Shown here one piece after another: positions 60,988 to 64,000 of a stretch of 64,000 nucleotides of DNA. Under the pieces are notes generated by a model. It was given only the letters and a program-made list of their open reading frames with translations. It made no database searches and was not told the DNA's origin. The stretch lies in NCBI RefSeq assembly GCF_000018545.1, contig NC_012586.1, positions 1,612,001 through 1,676,000 on the forward strand, given 5' to 3'. This DNA comes from Sinorhizobium fredii NGR234 (GTDB lineage Bacteria > Pseudomonadota > Alphaproteobacteria > Rhizobiales > Rhizobiaceae). The translations under genes and the position numbers were made by a program. The first letter of the stretch is position 1. Each line of letters begins with the position of its first letter.

Positions 60988-61295
60988 CTGACGCGCATGT
61001 CAAATAATGGCAATCGACCCTAAATTGGTGAAAGCGGCCGGCCGACGTTCGCACTTCGTCTTCCGCCCGTTCCACGAAAAGGTCGCTTCGCATCGAAATC
61101 GACGATGAGTTGGCAATGATCGGATACCAGTACCCACCTTTAACGGGCCGCCAGAACCTGGTGGTTGAGTTCCGCAAATTATTGCTTCAATGGCGCCGCG
61201 AGGGTCGTATGATTCCCGTTAGCCATGTCGCTGGTAAAGGTGGGTATTGCGGGTTGCTCGTGCCAGCTCCAATTGCGTAATCAGCGAGGTGCAAG
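60988..61295. other. Non-coding stretch with a 12-bp inverted repeat
   Basis: No gene is supported here. TACCCACCTTTA (61131-61142) and TAAAGGTGGGTA (61235-61246) are perfect inverted copies 92 nt apart. The sequence between has a short open frame (RIEIDDELAMIGYQYPP on the plus strand just before and across the left arm) that may be a decayed antitoxin or regulator, or chance. Confidence 0.35.
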
Positions 61296-61691
61296 ATGGA
61301 CCAAGTCAGCATCGAAATCAGCTCCAAGTCATGGCTCCTTTATGACGGCGACTGCCCGTTTTGCACTGGTTATGCTCGCTACACGCGCCTGAAGGAGGCG
61401 GCAGGACCGCTGCGCCTGGTAGATGCCCGGGAAGCCGGTCCAGAAGCTGGCGAGGCCAAGCGCCGCGGCTACGATCTGAACGAGGGAATGCTATTAAAAT
61501 ATCAAGGGCAGTTTTACCACGGTGATGCCGCTTTGCACCTTCTGGCGATGTTGACCACACCTTCCGGTGTCTTCAACCGCCTGAATGCTTGGCTCTACCG
61601 ATCGCCCCGTCGTGCGCGTATCGCTTATCCATTCCTGCGCCGCAGCCGAAACGCAATCTTGCGTCTTCTTGATGGCAAACCGATCGATTGA
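61296..61691 (+). CDS. DCC-family thiol-disulfide oxidoreductase-like protein (DUF393)
   Basis: A 131-residue protein with the DCC motif LLYDGDCPFCTGYARYTRL near the start, and RLVDAREAGPE and HGDAALHLLAML downstream, all typical of the DUF393/DCC group, a thioredoxin-fold relative with a CxxC-like Cys pair. Ribosome site GCGAGG. Cytoplasmic; function unknown. Not linked to the operator-bearing genes. Confidence 0.9.
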   Translation: MDQVSIEISSKSWLLYDGDCPFCTGYARYTRLKEAAGPLRLVDAREAGPEAGEAKRRGYDLNEGMLLKYQGQFYHGDAALHLLAMLTTPSGVFNRLNAWLYRSPRRARIAYPFLRRSRNAILRLLDGKPID

Positions 61692-62189
61692 GGCTGAGCA
61701 TACCAAGATAGGCCGGAGTTCATCTAACGCCAGTGTCGGCACCAAAGAATGCGCCGGACTTCCGCAGTCCACTCACCCACGACGAATGGGAACCAGAAAG
61801 ATCGACCCGTAGCCGTCGTTCGCAATAGTAGAGCCAATGACAAAGCATTGCATGTCTTCGGACCTTCGCAATACGACCACTCTCGGCATCGTAGCGCGTG
61901 AACGTGTTGAGAACGAGCGCGAGACCGCGTGCCATTCGGGTCGCTGCTCTCAGTCCCGCAGGCAGGCAGCGCGTCAACCGGTAATCCAGCCGCCCTTCTC
62001 TGGCGGGGAACGAGGATTGAGGGGACATGGCTCCCCTCAATCATATCAGTCCGCGGCGGGTCGATCCGCCGAGGCCGGGGCAAACAAATGTCGGTTGCCC
62101 CCTGACTCGACCAATCCTCGGTTGAAGCGCTACTGATGTCGCCGAATTGGCACCTCAGCAGAAGTCCTGACCATACAACCAGCACCCGA
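61692..62189. other. About 500 bases without a supported gene
   Basis: Open frames here lack ribosome sites, families and sensible composition (many Cys, Arg and Trp). The only structure seen is a 9-bp inverted repeat ATTGAGGGG / CCCCTCAAT at 62016-62041 with an 8-nt loop. It could be the remains of a lost gene. Confidence 0.4.
62016..62041. repeat. 9-bp inverted repeat
   Basis: ATTGAGGGG (62016-62024) and CCCCTCAAT (62033-62041), perfect arms, 8-nt loop ACATGGCT. No T run; role unknown, perhaps an operator or terminator. Confidence 0.4.
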
Positions 62190-62408
62190 TCAAATCTTCA
62201 AAGCGATGGAGACTCGCTTCACCCGTGCCGGGTCAGTGTCCTCACCCTGCTCGATCTGGACGATTTCACCCACGGTGAGACCGCAGGTGACCGCAAGATC
62301 CTCGAGGCTGTATCGGGCCGCCTCGCGCGCGGATTTGACGGCGGATCCAATATTCACAACAATCGGCGCGACGTCTGATGTTTCTGCACTGGACTGGAAA
62401 CCCTTCAT
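62190..62408 (-). CDS. Small XRE-type helix-turn-helix protein
   Basis: A 72-residue protein with one Cro/C1-like domain at about residues 20-70: VKSAREAARYSLEDLAVTCG and LTVGEIVQIEQGEDTDPARVK. GAGGGATCAA precedes the ATG. It stands alone between the gene desert and the aminotransferase, from which it is about 90 nt away in the same direction. Target unknown. Confidence 0.78.
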   Translation of the reverse strand: MKGFQSSAETSDVAPIVVNIGSAVKSAREAARYSLEDLAVTCGLTVGEIVQIEQGEDTDPARVKRVSIALKI

Positions 62409-62501
62409 TTGATCCCTCCGTGTTCAACAAACGATTGTTGATATCGAGTGAATGCGGGCTGCGGGCAGGCGCACCACAGTGTGCAACCGCCCCGCCATTC
62501 T

Positions 62502-63860
62502 CTAGTCTGCCCGATCGAGCGCGTCGGCGAGAATCGACATAAGCTCGTCGACCTGCTCCCTCTCGATGGTCAGCGGCGGAGACAGTGCGATGATGTCTCC
62601 GGTCACTCGGATGAGAAGGCCGCGCTTGAAACAGTCAACGAAGACGTCGTATGCCCGTGCTCCTGCGGCCTCCGACCGTGAGGCGAGTTCGATCCCCGCC
62701 ACCAGGCCGATTGTCCGGATATCGATGACGTTCTTCCGGGACCTCAGGCCGTGAACCGCGTCTTCCCAATAGGTTGCCAGTTCCGACGCGCGGGTGAGCA
62801 GAGCTTCCTTCTCATAGATCTCCATCGCCGCCAGTCCGGCGGCACATGCCACCGGATGGCCCGAATAGGTATACCCATGGAACAGCTCGATCTGTGCTTC
62901 CGGTCCATGCATCAGGGCGTCATGCACCTTGCTGCTGGTAAAGACCGCACCCATCGGCACGACGCCATTGGTAAGGCCCTTTGCCGTGGTGATGATGTCC
63001 GGTGTCACGCCAAAATAGTCGACAGCGAACGGAGCGCCGAGACGCCCGAACCCGCTGATGACCTCATCGAATATCAGCAAGATGCCGTGCTTGTCGGCTG
63101 TCGCGCGGAGCCGCTCCAGGTATCCCTTCGGCGGCAGCAGGACGCCCGTCGAACCGGCGACTGGTTCGACGATAACCGCCGCAATTGTCTCCGCGCCGTG
63201 CAGCGCGACAAGACGCTCCAGGTCGTCGGCCAATTCCGCGCCATGTTCCGGGAGCCCGCCCTTGGTGAACGGGTTCCTCGCAAGATCGTGAGTGTGACGA
63301 AGGTGGTCCGCTCCCGGAACCTGCGGAAAGACACGGCGGTTATTGACCAGTCCACCGACCGAGATTCCACCGAATCCTACGCCATGGTAGCCGCGTTCGC
63401 GGCCAATAAGGCGAGTACGGGTGCCCTGCCCGATCGCGCGCTGGTAGGCGATCGCGATCTTTAAAGCTGTGTCTACTGATTCCGATCCCGAGCCCGTGTA
63501 GAAGATTCGATCCAGCTTCTTGCCAGGTTCTCCTGGCGCGATCTCGGCCAACTTCTCCGCGAATTGGAACGCGATCGGGTGCCCCATCTGGAACGACGGC
63601 GCGAAGTCCAGTGTGTTCAACTGGCGCTCGACGGCTTGCGAGATCTCCTTGCGTGCATGTCCGGCGTTAACGCACCAGAGGCCTGCGGTTCCATCGAGCA
63701 CCTGATTGCCGTCGATGTCCCGATAATAGACGCCTTCCGCGGAAGCCAGTAGCCGGGGAGCCGCCTTGAACTGGCGGTTCGCCGTAAACGGCATCCAGTA
63801 ATTCTCGAGATTAGGAGTGTTGGTGCGGTACATGTTGTTTCCTTGTCCGTTTGCCAGCAT
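62502..63860 (-). CDS. Class III aminotransferase (omega-amino acid:pyruvate type)
   Basis: A PLP-dependent fold-type I aminotransferase of 452 (or 443) residues. PLP contacts: GSGSESVDTALKIA, the family signature LLIFDEVISGFGRLGAPFAV, and the Schiff-base Lys in IITTAKGLTNG. NYWMPFTANRQFKAAPR at the start and QVLDGTAGLWCVNAGHAR identify the beta-alanine/omega-amino-acid:pyruvate group. ATG 63860 overlaps the stop of the upstream gene (TAATG); ATG 63833 has its own AAGGAAA. The coupling to a GcvT-type oxidoreductase suggests catabolism of a methylated or amino compound. Confidence 0.92.
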   Translation of the reverse strand: MLANGQGNNMYRTNTPNLENYWMPFTANRQFKAAPRLLASAEGVYYRDIDGNQVLDGTAGLWCVNAGHARKEISQAVERQLNTLDFAPSFQMGHPIAFQFAEKLAEIAPGEPGKKLDRIFYTGSGSESVDTALKIAIAYQRAIGQGTRTRLIGRERGYHGVGFGGISVGGLVNNRRVFPQVPGADHLRHTHDLARNPFTKGGLPEHGAELADDLERLVALHGAETIAAVIVEPVAGSTGVLLPPKGYLERLRATADKHGILLIFDEVISGFGRLGAPFAVDYFGVTPDIITTAKGLTNGVVPMGAVFTSSKVHDALMHGPEAQIELFHGYTYSGHPVACAAGLAAMEIYEKEALLTRASELATYWEDAVHGLRSRKNVIDIRTIGLVAGIELASRSEAAGARAYDVFVDCFKRGLLIRVTGDIIALSPPLTIEREQVDELMSILADALDRAD

Positions 63861-64000
63861 TACATCTTGGTGCGTTCAGCCTTGGGGTCGTACATCGGCC
63901 TCAGCGAAGCCTCGGCCGGGAACCGTTCACCGGCGATCTCGATCTCGTAGCTGGACGACAGCACGTCGGCTTCGCTCTCGCCGTCGCAGGGCACGTAGCC
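63860..64000 (-). CDS. GcvT-type FAD oxidoreductase, C-terminal end only
   Basis: Only the last 46 residues are inside the window: GYVPCDGESEADVLSSSYEI, ERFPAEASLRPMYDPKAER and a terminal TKM. The GY(V/I)P...EI...PA...P(x)YDP(K) pattern is that of the C-terminal beta-barrel of the GcvT fold found in dimethylglycine/sarcosine-dehydrogenase-like enzymes. Overlaps the aminotransferase start by one base. Assignment is tentative because of the short length. Confidence 0.6.
   Translation of the reverse strand, partial: GYVPCDGESEADVLSSSYEIEIAGERFPAEASLRPMYDPKAERTKM

Noticed and set aside
61121..61140. GATACCAGTACC as another TetR-type operator near 61124
   Set aside because: The second arm and spacing do not match RATACC-N4-RGTATY and no promoter elements overlap it.
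61724..62185. 153-codon minus-strand frame between the DCC and XRE genes
   Set aside because: Rich in Cys, Trp and Arg, no ribosome site, no recognisable fold; overlapping frames look no worse.
1..64000. tRNA or rRNA genes, CRISPR arrays, riboswitches, replication origin
   Set aside because: None of the characteristic conserved stretches, regularly spaced repeats or aptamer-like leaders was found by reading; short or divergent RNA genes could still be missed without a covariance search.

Overview
The window looks like part of a replicon from a Rhizobiaceae alphaproteobacterium, most likely Ensifer/Sinorhizobium. The inference rests on uniformly high GC with GC-biased third codon positions, the split pntA (two genes) typical of alphaproteobacteria, a BA14K-family protein, a NodT-type outer-membrane factor, and many ABC transport and catabolic operons. 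No rRNA, tRNA, CRISPR array or replication gene is seen. The gene mix (catabolic operons, many regulators, one IS, one short integrase) suggests an accessory megaplasmid or chromid; that is an inference.

Layout. (1) 1-8400: the start of a Tat-exported amidohydrolase coupled to a XapX membrane protein, an isochorismatase-fold hydrolase, three AraC-type regulators and a LysR regulator divergent from a ring-cleaving dioxygenase/esterase pair (MhqO/MhqD type). (2) 7393-25775: a carbohydrate block. A long minus-strand gene array (TPP enzyme, HisD/HpsN-like dehydrogenase, CUT1 ABC transporter, two GMC oxidoreductases, GH3 hydrolase) faces a plus-strand set (unknown His-rich protein, Gfo/Idh/MocA protein, sugar isomerase/epimerase, HisN-like phosphatase), with an XRE regulator and an MFS transporter. 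(3) 26106-37281: an RND multidrug efflux locus with its own two-component system, accessory envelope proteins and a patatin-like lipoprotein. (4) 37519-39845: a short tyrosine recombinase, a YceI protein and a membrane protein.

(5) 39938-60987 is the most interesting part: a catabolic island that reads as one regulon. It holds a cytochrome P450 resembling the GcoA (CYP255) aromatic O-demethylases, a [2Fe-2S] ferredoxin and its reductase, proton-translocating transhydrogenase genes directly behind the ferredoxin, LigJ-like 4-oxalomesaconate hydratase, LigK-like CHA aldolase, a cupin, a signal-less NMT1-fold protein, an MDR alcohol dehydrogenase, a Liv-type ABC uptake system, two DoxX proteins, glutathione-dependent formaldehyde dehydrogenase and a TetR regulator. 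A 16-bp inverted repeat, RATACC-N4-RGTATY, recurs in front of six of its transcription units, including the TetR gene, each time overlapping the -10 element of a recognisable promoter. A 1.66-kb IS with 9-bp target duplications has inserted between two of these units without destroying either promoter.

A working model: the Liv-type importer takes up a methoxylated aromatic acid; P450, ferredoxin and reductase O-demethylate it with reducing power kept up by PntAB; the released formaldehyde is oxidised by FrmA; after ring opening (enzymes not in this window), LigJ and LigK convert oxalomesaconate to pyruvate and oxaloacetate; TetR de-represses the whole set. (6) 61296-64000: a DCC-family protein, a small XRE regulator, an omega-aminotransferase and the end of a GcvT-type FAD oxidoreductase.
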